64,000 bases of DNA from Bacteroidales bacterium. Lineage in GTDB: Bacteria > Bacteroidota > Bacteroidia > Bacteroidales > TTA-H9. Location of the stretch: contig JAUSOY010000081.1 of NCBI GenBank assembly GCA_030656615.1, positions 1 through 64,000 of the forward strand. The letters are read 5' to 3'. Made by a program: the position numbers and the translations under genes. Below the pieces are notes generated by a model. The model had not been told where the DNA came from and did no database searches. It worked only from the letters and a program-made list of their open reading frames with translations. Positions within the stretch are counted from its first letter, which is position 1. Each line of letters starts with the position of its first letter. Of the stretch, positions 7,837 through 17,561 are shown in pieces.

Positions 7837-9870
7837 TTATTCAGTTTTTAAATAAACGGTGGCAGTACGGTTGGTATTATATACTCGTAGAATTGCAGTA
7901 TTATCTCCATTAGGAAGGGAATGAAACTCAACCTGATGATTTATACGACCGTGTCCACCAAAATCTGCATCATCCGAACAAAGGATTACTTTGTATTTTC
8001 CGGGGTTTGGCAACAGAATTTCATAATTTTCAATAGAAGCTGAAGTATGCCAGTTAAAAACAAAAATCAATCCTGCCCGTTCGAAAACCAGTGTTTTATT
8101 CAGATTATCAACATTTATTTCGACAGGGTAATCAGAACTCATTAAATTATGCTCTATCACCATGGCTATCATTGCTTTATCGAATGCGGCCAAAGCAAAG
8201 TATCGCAAATCAGGATTTTCCATCAACGACCATTGACGGCGTGCATGGGCATATGACCAATTATTGCCTGCTCGCGGAAAGTCGATCCATTCAGGATGTC
8301 CGAATTCATTTCCCATAAAATTAAGCCAGGCATTTCCCGCCAGACTAATCGTAAACAATCGTATTATTTTGTGGAGAGCAATACCTCTGTCAATAATGAG
8401 ACTTTGAGAATCTTTGTGCATTCCCCAATACATCTCCTTGTCCATCAAGCGAAAAGCAATGGTTTTATCACCAACCAAAGCCTGGTCGTGCGATTCGGCA
8501 TAAGCGATGGTGGGTGTATCAAATTTTCGGTCGAGCATCGTATGGTATAACTCGCCCAGATCCCATTCTTCGTCAGCTTTTTCTTTCAAAATCTTTATCC
8601 AGAAATCGGGGATTCCCATGCCTAAACGATAATCGAATCCCATACCTCCTTCAGTGAGTTTACGGCATAAACCCGGCGTCCCACTTACGTCCTCGGCAAT
8701 ACTCAACGAATTCTTTTTGACCGAATGAATTAAGGTATTTGCCAGTTGCAGATAGGTTATGGCATCCCACTCAACCCCTTCACCAAAATATTTATCCCTA
8801 TCCCATGTATCTGTATAACCGTGATGAAAATACAACATACTGGTAACCCCATCGAAGCGGAAACCATCCACTCTGAATTCGGTCATCCAGTATTTCAGAT
8901 TCGATAATAGAAACTGTAAAACTCTGGTTTTACCGTAGTCAAAAATTTTAGAATCCCAATGAGGATGATCGCCCCTGGGCGAAGGGTGTGTATACAATCC
9001 CTCCTGTCCGTCAAAGTCGACAAGTCCTTCATTATAATTTTTAACGGTGTGGGAGTGAACTACATCCATAATCACCGCAATGCCCATCCGATGCGCTTCA
9101 CGGATTAAATATTTAAGTTCATCCGGTGTGCCCTGACGGGATGTTGGAGCGAAATAATTCGATACATGATATCCGAAAGAACCGTAGTAAGGGTGCTCTG
9201 CTAATGCCATTACCTGAATGGTATTATAACCAGCCGATTTTATCCGTGGTAATATTTTATCGGCAAATTCGGTATAAGTACCAACGCTTTCATCCTCCTG
9301 AGCCATACCTACATGGCACTCATAAATCATCAGGGAATCTGATGCTTTTAACGAAAATTTATCGCCTTCCCAAGCAAAAGGTACATCAGGGTTCCAAATC
9401 TGACCATTGAAATCGCGGCTTGCGTCATCCTGAACAACCCGGCGAATATATACCGGAATGCGTTCGAACCATCCATTTTCACCATGAACCAAAACTTTGA
9501 CCAGGCTCTTATGAATAAGTTTATCCTTATAATGATCATCCGGAAGAAAGATTTCCCAAACTCCACCTTCCAGTCTATTCATACGATGGGAATGACGATT
9601 CCAATCATTGAAATCACCGAAAAAATACAAATCGCGAGCGCGGGGTGCCCATTCACGATAGAACCATCCTTTAGCGGCTGTATCATAATGAATACCGAAA
9701 TATTCGTGGGCATCAGCAAATTTTGACAGGCTTCCTGATAATCGCTCTATTTCGGCAAGCCGATTCCGATATCGCTGATAACGATTCCAAATTTCCTGCT
9801 CCACTGGTTCAAGCCATGGATCGTCCTTGATAATTCTCAGTCGACGGTATTTAAGGTTCTTTTGTTGCAT
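7837..9870 (-). CDS. glgB: 1,4-alpha-glucan branching enzyme, eukaryotic-like subtype
   Basis: A 677-residue GH13 enzyme that moves an alpha-1,4 glucan segment to an alpha-1,6 position, building glycogen branches in the cytoplasm (no signal peptide). A CBM48 domain lies at about 55-150 (FFGDFNDWNR). The catalytic barrel has region I DVVHSH (269-274), nucleophile Asp340 in GFRFDGVTSM, acid/base Glu393 in AEDVSG and Asp462 in ESHDQ. The FRFDGVTSMLY form and overall length are closer to eukaryotic GBE-type enzymes than to the roughly 730-residue E. coli type; family knowledge says many Bacteroidota carry this subtype. It follows the pullulanase gene by 6 bases, so the two form a debranch/branch operon. 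Confidence 0.92.
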   Translation of the reverse strand: MQQKNLKYRRLRIIKDDPWLEPVEQEIWNRYQRYRNRLAEIERLSGSLSKFADAHEYFGIHYDTAAKGWFYREWAPRARDLYFFGDFNDWNRHSHRMNRLEGGVWEIFLPDDHYKDKLIHKSLVKVLVHGENGWFERIPVYIRRVVQDDASRDFNGQIWNPDVPFAWEGDKFSLKASDSLMIYECHVGMAQEDESVGTYTEFADKILPRIKSAGYNTIQVMALAEHPYYGSFGYHVSNYFAPTSRQGTPDELKYLIREAHRMGIAVIMDVVHSHTVKNYNEGLVDFDGQEGLYTHPSPRGDHPHWDSKIFDYGKTRVLQFLLSNLKYWMTEFRVDGFRFDGVTSMLYFHHGYTDTWDRDKYFGEGVEWDAITYLQLANTLIHSVKKNSLSIAEDVSGTPGLCRKLTEGGMGFDYRLGMGIPDFWIKILKEKADEEWDLGELYHTMLDRKFDTPTIAYAESHDQALVGDKTIAFRLMDKEMYWGMHKDSQSLIIDRGIALHKIIRLFTISLAGNAWLNFMGNEFGHPEWIDFPRAGNNWSYAHARRQWSLMENPDLRYFALAAFDKAMIAMVIEHNLMSSDYPVEINVDNLNKTLVFERAGLIFVFNWHTSASIENYEILLPNPGKYKVILCSDDADFGGHGRINHQVEFHSLPNGDNTAILRVYNTNRTATVYLKTE

Positions 9871-9876
9871 ATATAA

Positions 9877-11901
9877 TTAATCAACTACCAGTATCATTCC
9901 CGAAATTGCAGGAACTTTTACCATTTGAGCCGACTCAAATGGGATACTATCATTAACAAAACGAAAACCGTCATATAAAATTTTATACCCGGGCTGGGGG
10001 CATTTTACTTGTACAGGTTCAGAATTTCCATTAAAAATAAGTAATACTTTATTCCATGTATCTCCTACCGATCGGGCATTAATCGTATAAGCAATGACAC
10101 CGGGTTCAATTCCCTTTAAAAAACGAAGGTTTTTGTTAACCTCTTCGGCACTGCACATGCGGAAAGCCGGATGTGCTTTACGCAACTGAATCAGGTTTTT
10201 ATAAAAAACTACTTCGGATGAATTAATGGTTTTCAGATTCCAATCAATCTGATTAATATCATCCGGAGATTCAAATGAATTTTCTACACCTTTTTTCGAT
10301 CTTAGAAACTCAACGCCATTATGCAGAAAAGGAATTCCCTGAGAAGTAAGAACAATTAAATTTGCGAGGCGGTTCATTTTTATCAGATCCAATTGAGATG
10401 CCTCGGGTACACTCAGTCTGAGCTTATCGTACAAAGTATGATTATCATGACACGAAACATAATTGATGCATTGCAGCGGGCTGATTGTCCAGGGAGATTT
10501 TGAGTAATTTACCCTTGAATAATCAATATCCTGATGCTTACCGGCACCAACAATGCCAAATTTAACACTTTCCTCCATATTTGGTTTTCCCGAAACAAAT
10601 CCTCTATCGAGAAGATCGCCCCAATGGCCTTTTAATCCATCACGCATTTCATCGCAAAATGCTGCTATACCAGACATCAGAGGGATATTGCTTTTAATAG
10701 CCCTTAGCTTTTCTGGCAAGGGACTATCACCAGCCAGCCAGCCTTCTCCATAAACAAACAATGTAGGATCTATTTGTTGCAGTTCATTTTTTACAAGATT
10801 CATCGTTTCAACATCATGAATTCCCATTAAATCAAAACGAAAACCATCAATGTGATACTCTTTTACCCAATATTTTACTGATTCTACAATATATTGCCGC
10901 ATCATCGGACGCTCTGATGCCGTTTCATTTCCACAGCCGGATGCATTGCTAAATTTACCATCTTTCGTTTGTCGGTAGAAATATCCGGGTGCTATCCTGT
11001 TGAAATTCGAATTTTTCGATACTCCGGTATGATTATAGACTACATCCATCACCACACGCATGCCATTCTTATGCATATTTTGGATCATCTGTTTCATCTC
11101 AATTACCCTTATAATTGGGTCATACGGATCTGTAGAAAAGGAACCTTCGGGGATGTTAAAATTCTCAGGGTCATAACCCCAGTTATATTTATTTTCCGAT
11201 AGCCTGGTTTCATCAATAGAACGAAAATCGAAACAGGGCAGAATGTGTATATGAGTAACACCCATTTCCTTAAGATGCGCCAGTCCGGTACTAAAACCAT
11301 CAGCATTTACCGTATTCTCCTCCGCCAGACCTAGATATTTACCCTTTTCCTTTATTCCGGAATTGGGATTTATGCTCATATCTCTGATTTGCAATTCGTA
11401 CAAAACAATATCGGCGAAGCTGTTCAATTTAGGTTTTACATCGGTTGACCAATCCTTTGGATTGGTTTGTGAAGGGTCGAAAATATACGCCTTTTTACCA
11501 TTTACCGATGTGGCTTTGGCATAAATTCCCGGACTTTCAGCAAGCCATTTTCCCTGATATTTTACCTTAAACGTGTAGTATTTTCCTATATTATCTCCTT
11601 TATAGGTTGCCATCCAGGTTCCCGAAACTGCTGGCTCCATCTTAATAATACGCGAAGCAATACTATCATTCCACTGATTATAAATAATAACCTCCGCTGC
11701 TTCAGCTGCTGGTGACCAAATTCTAAATCCGGTTTTTTCGGGCGTGTACACCATTTCCAAATCCCGTTCAGAATATATAGGATAATCGTCGAAGGATGAA
11801 AAAACAGGGGGGCTGTATGTACAGGAAAAATTCATTATAATTGGTATCAGTCCAATTGCGATTAAAAATACTTGACGGATACTTCCAATTATACTTTTCA
11901 T
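9877..11901 (-). CDS. pulA: Type I pullulanase, lipoprotein
   Basis: Read from the ATG at 11901 this is 674 residues. Signal peptide with lipobox NFSC puts the anchored Cys at about residue 27. A CBM48-like domain (about 50-145) precedes the GH13 catalytic barrel with the type I pullulanase signature YNWGYDP (239-245), DVVYNHTG, nucleophile Asp357 in GFRFDLMG and acid/base Glu386 in YGEGW. It hydrolyses alpha-1,6 bonds of pullulan or branched starch oligomers, here probably on the periplasmic side. An in-frame TTG at 11922 lies inside the -7 promoter box, so the ATG at 11901 is the better start. It forms an operon with the branching enzyme and is divergent from the DUF2892 gene. Confidence 0.9.
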   Translation of the reverse strand: MKSIIGSIRQVFLIAIGLIPIIMNFSCTYSPPVFSSFDDYPIYSERDLEMVYTPEKTGFRIWSPAAEAAEVIIYNQWNDSIASRIIKMEPAVSGTWMATYKGDNIGKYYTFKVKYQGKWLAESPGIYAKATSVNGKKAYIFDPSQTNPKDWSTDVKPKLNSFADIVLYELQIRDMSINPNSGIKEKGKYLGLAEENTVNADGFSTGLAHLKEMGVTHIHILPCFDFRSIDETRLSENKYNWGYDPENFNIPEGSFSTDPYDPIIRVIEMKQMIQNMHKNGMRVVMDVVYNHTGVSKNSNFNRIAPGYFYRQTKDGKFSNASGCGNETASERPMMRQYIVESVKYWVKEYHIDGFRFDLMGIHDVETMNLVKNELQQIDPTLFVYGEGWLAGDSPLPEKLRAIKSNIPLMSGIAAFCDEMRDGLKGHWGDLLDRGFVSGKPNMEESVKFGIVGAGKHQDIDYSRVNYSKSPWTISPLQCINYVSCHDNHTLYDKLRLSVPEASQLDLIKMNRLANLIVLTSQGIPFLHNGVEFLRSKKGVENSFESPDDINQIDWNLKTINSSEVVFYKNLIQLRKAHPAFRMCSAEEVNKNLRFLKGIEPGVIAYTINARSVGDTWNKVLLIFNGNSEPVQVKCPQPGYKILYDGFRFVNDSIPFESAQMVKVPAISGMILVVD

Positions 11902-11919
11902 AATGAAGAGGCTTTGCAA

Positions 11920-11927
11920 CAAAGGTA
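11920..11927 (-). promoter_or_regulatory. Candidate -7 box TACCTTTG for pulA
   Basis: Minus-strand TACCTTTG matches the Bacteroidota TAnnTTTG -7 element and would give a transcript starting about 12 bases before the pullulanase ATG at 11901. I did not find a good -33 TTTG at 19-base spacing. Confidence 0.5.
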
Positions 11928-12036
11928 ATGAAAGCAGATGGGAAATCCCGTCGATTCATAAGCTAAATAATAAACAATTAGACGCTTTATCTGTTTGAAG
12001 ATTAGAAGAAAATTATAAACTTTAAATCTTAACATT

Positions 12037-12237
12037 ATGCAATGCAATATCGGAAAAACAGATAAAACTATCCGGATTATTGTCGGTATTATTATTGGTG
12101 GGGCAGGTCTTTATTTTAATAATTGGTGGGGTTTGCTCGGATTAATTCCCATCATTACAGCCGTTTCAGGTTTTTGTCCGGCTTACCTTCCATGTAAATT
12201 ATCAACCGCAAAAGACAAGAGTAATGAAGCTAACTAA
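12037..12237 (+). CDS. DUF2892 small inner-membrane protein
   Basis: A 66-residue protein of the DUF2892 (YgaP-like membrane domain) family. It has a short N-terminal CNIGKTDKTIRIIVG motif, two hydrophobic helices (about 14-30 and 33-48) and the conserved CPAYLP turn near residue 47. The family often occurs fused to or beside rhodanese and thiol-handling proteins, but none is adjacent here. It overlaps the next lipoprotein gene by 14 bases in another frame, so the two are probably co-translated. Function unknown. Confidence 0.85.
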   Translation: MQCNIGKTDKTIRIIVGIIIGGAGLYFNNWWGLLGLIPIITAVSGFCPAYLPCKLSTAKDKSNEAN

Positions 12238-12634
12238 ATACATTCTATTTCTGATAGTCCCTTTCACCGTACTATTTTCATGTACCAAAGAAGAATCGGA
12301 TAAAGTTTTATCTGATCAATTTTCTGACAATACATGGACAATTTCATACTATTTTGATGAAAAAGATGAAACATCAAACTTTACAGGATATGTGTTCGAA
12401 TTTCAGAACACTGGTATTCTGAAAGCATCCAAAGGAGGGACTTCAACGACCGGATCATGGATTATCGACAACAATAGTTCAAAGCTTACTATTAACTTTC
12501 CTGGAGCTACCAATTACCTCGAAAATCTCAATGATGATTGGCTTCTAATTGACCGAACCAACGAAATAATTAAGCTCAAGGACGATAAAACCACTTCTGA
12601 AGGAGAAATATTACATTTCACCAGAAAATTATAG
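12224..12634 (+). CDS. Small lipocalin-like lipoprotein, unknown function
   Basis: A 136-residue lipoprotein with signal peptide ending TVLFSC (Cys at residue 20). The mature part (TWTISYYFDEKDETSNFTGY, then FEFQNTGILKAS, TGSWIID, LTINF, LLIDRTNEIIKLK) is a run of short beta strands typical of lipocalin-like proteins of Bacteroidota. No catalytic residues are recognised. The start codon lies inside the preceding gene (14-base overlap) and the gene is followed by a strong terminator, so the pair forms a two-gene operon. Confidence 0.75.
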   Translation: MKLTKYILFLIVPFTVLFSCTKEESDKVLSDQFSDNTWTISYYFDEKDETSNFTGYVFEFQNTGILKASKGGTSTTGSWIIDNNSSKLTINFPGATNYLENLNDDWLLIDRTNEIIKLKDDKTTSEGEILHFTRKL

Positions 12635-12667
12635 TACAGAAACGGGAGAACTTTTCAAACCCTTTAT

Positions 12668-12707
12668 AAGGGGAAGTACCCGACAGTCGGTAGTACTTCC
12701 CCTTTTT
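12668..12707 (+). terminator. Intrinsic terminator after the lipoprotein gene
   Basis: Twelve-base perfect arms at 12668-12679 and 12693-12704 are followed by a short T run. It closes the 12037-12634 operon before the amylase promoter. Confidence 0.85.
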
Positions 12708-12733
12708 ATGTTTTAATCAATGCATTACCTTTG
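12703..12733 (+). promoter_or_regulatory. Candidate promoter of the amylase gene
   Basis: A -7 box TACCTTTG at 12726-12733 matches TAnnTTTG exactly, and TTTT at 12703-12706 sits where the -33 TTTG is expected (19-base spacer). The leader would be about 22 bases. Confidence 0.6.
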
Positions 12734-12761
12734 CCTCATGCTATCTAAATTATCATAAGCG

Positions 12762-15575
12762 ATGAAGACTATACGAATTTTTCTCCCGGCAGTGCTATTC
12801 TTTAGCTTATTTCTGACTCAAGCGCAGGTAATAACGACAAATCCGGTGATTCCAATTATTAATCAGGCGGTTGAAATTATTTTCGATGCTTCTCAGGGAA
12901 ACCAAGGACTGATGGGATATACCGGCGATGTGTATGCCCATACCGGCGTTATCACGAATGTAAGTACCTCTCCTACTGATTGGAAATATGTAAAGACTAA
13001 CTGGGGCGAAAATACGCCTGAAACAAAACTAACACGTCTGGATGTTAACCTCTATAAACTAACCATCACACCAAATATACGGGCTTACTATAACGTCCCC
13101 GTATCGGAGCAAATCCAGAAAATGGCTTTCGTGTTTCGCTCGGCTTCTCAGGTTGGCGGTTCTTGGCTCGAAGGTAAGGACACAGGAAATGCAGATATTT
13201 ACGCAGATGTTTATGATACCGTACTCAGTATTAACCGGGTATCTCCCACCCTCAACGAGCTAATTCTTCCCGAAGACCAACTCATTTACATTTATGCCAT
13301 CAGCCCGCAGGCCGACACGATGAGTACACTTCACAATGGCATTTTTCACAAGAACATTAAAGGAGCACAGATTTATGACACAATTACTCCTTATGTTGCA
13401 GGAGGATATTGGATAGATAATCAGATTCTGATACGAGCAAAAGCTGGTAACGAAGAAGTTTTTGATACCATTAATTACAAGATTATCCCATCTCCTACTC
13501 TTGCTGAAATTCCGGAAGGAATGGTGGATGGAATTAATTATCTTAATGATAACTCAGTAATATTAAGTCTTTATGCACCCAACAAACAGTTTGCTTTTGT
13601 ACTGGGTGATTTTAATGACTGGACGATGAGTAATACCTTCTATATGAATAAAACACCCGATGGAAAACGCTTTTGGATACAAATCGAAAACCTGATAGCT
13701 GGCAAAGAATACGTTTATCAGTATCTTGTTGATGGTAATATTAAAATCGCCGATCCGTATTCCGACAAAATTTCAAATCCTTGGGACGACAAATATATTT
13801 CAAGCATTACCTATCCTAACCTGATTTCGTATCCTGAAGGCAAAACCACGGATGTGGCTTCAGTTCTTCAAACAGCCCAACAACCTTATTCTTGGGAAAT
13901 TAACGACTTCAGTCCGCCAAAAACAACGGATTTGGTAATTTATGAACTTCTTGTACGTGATTTTACTAGTGCACATTCATATAAGGCGCTCATCGATACC
14001 ATTGGATATCTGAAACGCCTTGGCGTTAACGCTATAGAGCTGATGCCAGTCAACGAATTTGAAGGGAATATCAGCTGGGGATATAATACAAGTATGTACT
14101 TTGCGCCTGATAAATACTACGGCCCCAAGAATATGCTAAAAAAATTCATCGACGAATGCCATAAACAAGGGATTGCCGTTTTGATGGATATTGTCCTCAA
14201 TCATGCGTATGGCCAAAATCCCTTTGTTAAGCTTTACTGGGATAATGCAGAAAACAGACCGGCTGCTGATAATCCTTGGTTTAACCAAAGTTCACCCAAT
14301 CCAGTGTTTTCATGGGGATTTGATTTTAATCATGAAAGCCAGGACACAAAAAACTTTATTGATAGAGTCAACCGCTATTGGTTGAGTGATTATCGGTTCG
14401 ATGGATTCCGGTTTGATTTTACAAAAGGATTTACCAATAAACCCGGTGAAGGAAGTGGATATGATGCTTCCCGTATAAACATATTGGATCGTATGGCCGA
14501 TAGTATCTGGGCTTTCAAATCGAATGCCATTGTAATACTTGAGCATTTCGCCGACAATTCTGAAGAAAAAATTCTGGCGAATCATGGCATGTTACTTTGG
14601 GGCAACCTCAATTACAGTTATAACGAAGCCAGTATGGGTTATACGGCTAATTCTGATTTTTCGTGGATCGATTATAAACGCCGGAGCTGGGATAATCCAC
14701 ATGTAGTCGGATATATGGAAAGTCACGATGAAGAACGATTAATGTATCGGCATTTTAAATCAGGAAATACTTCCATCCCTTCCTATAATCTTAAAGACAC
14801 CACCAATGCCCTGCAGCGTATGGGAATGGTTGCTTCCTTCTTTTTCACTATACCCGGGCCTAAAATGATTTGGCAATTTGGTGAAATGGGTTACGATTAT
14901 AGCATTGACTATAATGGCCGTACCGGACCAAAACCTGTTCGTTGGGACTATTTGCAAAATTATAAGCGTAAATATTTGTATGAATTGTATGCCGCACTTA
15001 TTGACCTTAAAAAGCGCTACGATGTATTTGAATCAACCGATTACTACCACTCATTGGTTGGAGGTCCCAAAAAAATCGTCCTGAGTGGAAGTGATATGGA
15101 TGTGGTGGTAATGGCCAATTTCGGCATGACGAATTCAAGCATATTGCCAGGTTTTACCAAAACCGGAATGTGGTTCGATTATATTAGCGGCGACTCAATT
15201 ACCGTTGATAACATGGCCAACACCCACATCATTCAGCCGGGCGAATTTTATGTGTATACATCGGTGAAAATTCCACGGCCTGCAACTTTAAATACGGGTA
15301 TTGAATACGGAATCATTCACGAAAAAAGCGACTTCAATGTTTTCCCGAATCCGACCAATTCAGATGCGTTTATTCGCCTGAATCTTAAAAAATCACAAGA
15401 TATACAGCTAAATATTGTGGACGCTCTTGGGAAAGAGATCAACAGCATATATAAAGGAAAACTAAATGCAGGACTTCACCACTTCACCATTACAAACCCC
15501 CTGATTCCTGGTTTGTACCTCATATATCTACAAACTTCGTCCGGTGTAGAAACACGTAAGCTAATTGTGCAATAA
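12762..15575 (+). CDS. Secreted GH13 alpha-amylase with T9SS sorting domain
   Basis: A 937-residue secreted enzyme. Signal peptide 1-22 is followed by an N-terminal beta domain (residues about 25-135; contains GNQGLMGYTGDVYAHTGV) found in Bacteroidota amylases, a CBM48-like domain around 265-345 (FVLGDFNDW), and the GH13 barrel with DIVLNHAYG (about 476), nucleophile Asp in GFRFDFTKGF (about 550), acid/base Glu in ILEHFADN (about 593) and MESHDEERL (about 656). The last 80 residues (FNVFPNPTN ... GLYLIYLQTSSGVETRKLIVQ) are a type A T9SS sorting domain, so it is exported across the outer membrane and probably surface-attached. It should cut starch outside the cell and feed the pullulanase across the divergent promoter region. 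Confidence 0.92.
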   Translation: MKTIRIFLPAVLFFSLFLTQAQVITTNPVIPIINQAVEIIFDASQGNQGLMGYTGDVYAHTGVITNVSTSPTDWKYVKTNWGENTPETKLTRLDVNLYKLTITPNIRAYYNVPVSEQIQKMAFVFRSASQVGGSWLEGKDTGNADIYADVYDTVLSINRVSPTLNELILPEDQLIYIYAISPQADTMSTLHNGIFHKNIKGAQIYDTITPYVAGGYWIDNQILIRAKAGNEEVFDTINYKIIPSPTLAEIPEGMVDGINYLNDNSVILSLYAPNKQFAFVLGDFNDWTMSNTFYMNKTPDGKRFWIQIENLIAGKEYVYQYLVDGNIKIADPYSDKISNPWDDKYISSITYPNLISYPEGKTTDVASVLQTAQQPYSWEINDFSPPKTTDLVIYELLVRDFTSAHSYKALIDTIGYLKRLGVNAIELMPVNEFEGNISWGYNTSMYFAPDKYYGPKNMLKKFIDECHKQGIAVLMDIVLNHAYGQNPFVKLYWDNAENRPAADNPWFNQSSPNPVFSWGFDFNHESQDTKNFIDRVNRYWLSDYRFDGFRFDFTKGFTNKPGEGSGYDASRINILDRMADSIWAFKSNAIVILEHFADNSEEKILANHGMLLWGNLNYSYNEASMGYTANSDFSWIDYKRRSWDNPHVVGYMESHDEERLMYRHFKSGNTSIPSYNLKDTTNALQRMGMVASFFFTIPGPKMIWQFGEMGYDYSIDYNGRTGPKPVRWDYLQNYKRKYLYELYAALIDLKKRYDVFESTDYYHSLVGGPKKIVLSGSDMDVVVMANFGMTNSSILPGFTKTGMWFDYISGDSITVDNMANTHIIQPGEFYVYTSVKIPRPATLNTGIEYGIIHEKSDFNVFPNPTNSDAFIRLNLKKSQDIQLNIVDALGKEINSIYKGKLNAGLHHFTITNPLIPGLYLIYLQTSSGVETRKLIVQ

Positions 15576-15592
15576 TTCTTTGTTAAAAATCT

Positions 15593-15628
15593 AAAAAAGG
15601 AGAAATACGGTTTATTTCTCCTTTTTTT
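15593..15628 (+). terminator. Intrinsic terminator of the amylase gene
   Basis: Inverted repeat with 15-base arms (15593-15607 and 15613-15627) ending in a T run, 18 bases after the amylase stop. Confidence 0.85.
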
Positions 15629-15995
15629 ATACTCAAAACAATCTGCAAAACCTTATATCCCATGTGTTTATGAAATATTGAGTTTAGAATACGAACGTTC
15701 TTAAAGCTCATCAAACATCATTTTCGCGGGGAATTTTCAATCATAATTGGGCTTTCGTTTCCTTAAAAATTGCTATTTTTACAATTCAAGCTGTTTTGTT
15801 TGAAATATTTTTTTCAACGCATTAACAATTAAAGTATTGATTATTAATCAAATAAACGCCTTATTCGTTTTCAGAGTTCATTCTGACAGGTGTTTATTAC
15901 TTATTCTCACCAACGCTCTACCCTGGGCATTCCCATAATTATCCATAAAGCTGACCCTTTTGATTTATTTGTTTTAATTGGATAATTTTAAGCTC
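15629..15995. other. Intergenic region before the symporter operon
   Basis: About 370 bases without a convincing gene. It is AT-rich, with stretches that could hold a promoter for the symporter operon (TATTTTT near 15774). I saw no clear consensus match, tRNA or repeat. Confidence 0.5.
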
Positions 15996-17558
15996 ATGCA
16001 TATCATTGATATTCTTGAATTTGTGATTTATATGGCCGCGATGCTGGGCGTTGGCTATTATTTCATGAAAAAAAATAAATCGGCAGACGATTATTACGTT
16101 GGCAGCCGGAGTATGGGAAGTTGGCATATTGGGCTTTCTGTTGTAGCTACCGATGTGGGTGGAGGATTCAGTATTGGTCTGGGTGGTTTAGGATTTGTTA
16201 TGGGCATTTCCGGTTCCTGGATGCTCTTTACCGGCCTAATCGGTGCATGGCTGTCAGCGGTAATTCTGATTCCAAAAATCCAACGCTTGCCATTCTTTAA
16301 AAAACTTTACACTTTTCCGCAAATCTTTGGATATTTTTATGATAAGAAAGTAGCTCTGGTAGCTGGAATAATTTCGGCAATAGGCTATACCGGTTTTACA
16401 AGCTCCCAGATACTTGCAGGTGCCAAACTGGCCTCTGCAAGTTTTATTTCGCTCGATATGCAAACGGCACTCATTATCATGGGGTCCATTGTAATGATAT
16501 ATACCTCACTGGGTGGAATTAAAGCGGTAATTTACACCGATACCGTTCAATGGATAATCTTAATGTCAGGCTTAATATTTATTGGCCTACCGATGGCATG
16601 GTTTGCCATTGGAGGTCTGGATTTAAGTCCGATATGGACTCATTCGCGGGATTTAGTATCCAATTTGCCTGTTTTGACCGATTCACTGAACATGCAAAAA
16701 GTGGCCTCTCCATTATCCGATACGATATCTTCATCAATTGGTGTAATTTCCCACCCAAAAGTCCCTGCAGAAATGCTTTCATTCAGAAACCTGAGCTGGC
16801 AAAACATTGTCAACTGGAGTTTCACGATTATCCCGATTTGGTTTGTAGGAATGACATTGTATCAAAGAATTTATGCTTGCAAGGACGAAAAAACGGCAAA
16901 GAAAGCTTGGTTCATAGCCGGAATCTTCGAGTGGCCATTAATGGCCATTATGGGTGTGATGCTGGGACTCTTCGCACGGGTTGCGGCCGATCAGGGTATG
17001 TTCGCTTATCTTGGTTATGCCACTGCCGAAAATCTCGATCCAGAAAAAGGACTTCCTCTTTTATTACGTACTATATTACCCGTTGGTCTGATGGGACTGA
17101 TGATGTCAGCCTATTTTTCAGCCATTATGTCCACGGCTGACTCCTGTTTGATGGCCGCCTCCGGAAATATTTTAACCGATATTCTTGATCCAATATTTCA
17201 TATCGGTCATACTTCGAAAAACTTTTTACGCATCTCTCAATGGTTCACATTATTCATTGGAATATTAGCACTATTGCTGGCTTCAATGATGCATAATGTA
17301 CTGCAACTCATGCTCTATTCCTATGCATTTATGGTTTCTGGCTTGCTGGTTCCTATCCTGGGAGCTCTTTTCTGGAAGAAAAGCAGTTCGATAGCCGCTT
17401 TCTGGTCGATGATGCTGGGTGGTAGTACTACACTAATCTTAATCGCATTAGATTTGAAATTGCCCTTCGGTCTTGATGCAAATATTTTTGGAATTTCCGT
17501 TTCATTCATCTGTTTTGTAACTTTAAGCCTGATGTTTCCCAAAAAACCAAAGAATTAA
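15996..17558 (+). CDS. Sodium:solute symporter family transporter
   Basis: A 520-residue transporter of the SSS family with about 13 hydrophobic helices. Landmarks are the early AMLGVGYYFMKKNKSADDYYVGSR motif region (seen in part), WHIGLSVVATDVGGG in helix 2, and the SAYFSAIMSTADSCLMAASGNILTDI stretch of the family signature (residues about 372-395, quoted in part). The ATG at 15996 is preferred over an in-frame TTG six codons upstream. It is followed after 3 bases by an M20 amidohydrolase and then an alanine racemase, so its cargo may be an amino acid, N-acyl amino acid or small peptide. Specificity cannot be read directly. Confidence 0.88.
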   Translation: MHIIDILEFVIYMAAMLGVGYYFMKKNKSADDYYVGSRSMGSWHIGLSVVATDVGGGFSIGLGGLGFVMGISGSWMLFTGLIGAWLSAVILIPKIQRLPFFKKLYTFPQIFGYFYDKKVALVAGIISAIGYTGFTSSQILAGAKLASASFISLDMQTALIIMGSIVMIYTSLGGIKAVIYTDTVQWIILMSGLIFIGLPMAWFAIGGLDLSPIWTHSRDLVSNLPVLTDSLNMQKVASPLSDTISSSIGVISHPKVPAEMLSFRNLSWQNIVNWSFTIIPIWFVGMTLYQRIYACKDEKTAKKAWFIAGIFEWPLMAIMGVMLGLFARVAADQGMFAYLGYATAENLDPEKGLPLLLRTILPVGLMGLMMSAYFSAIMSTADSCLMAASGNILTDILDPIFHIGHTSKNFLRISQWFTLFIGILALLLASMMHNVLQLMLYSYAFMVSGLLVPILGALFWKKSSSIAAFWSMMLGGSTTLILIALDLKLPFGLDANIFGISVSFICFVTLSLMFPKKPKN

Positions 17559-17561
17559 AAA

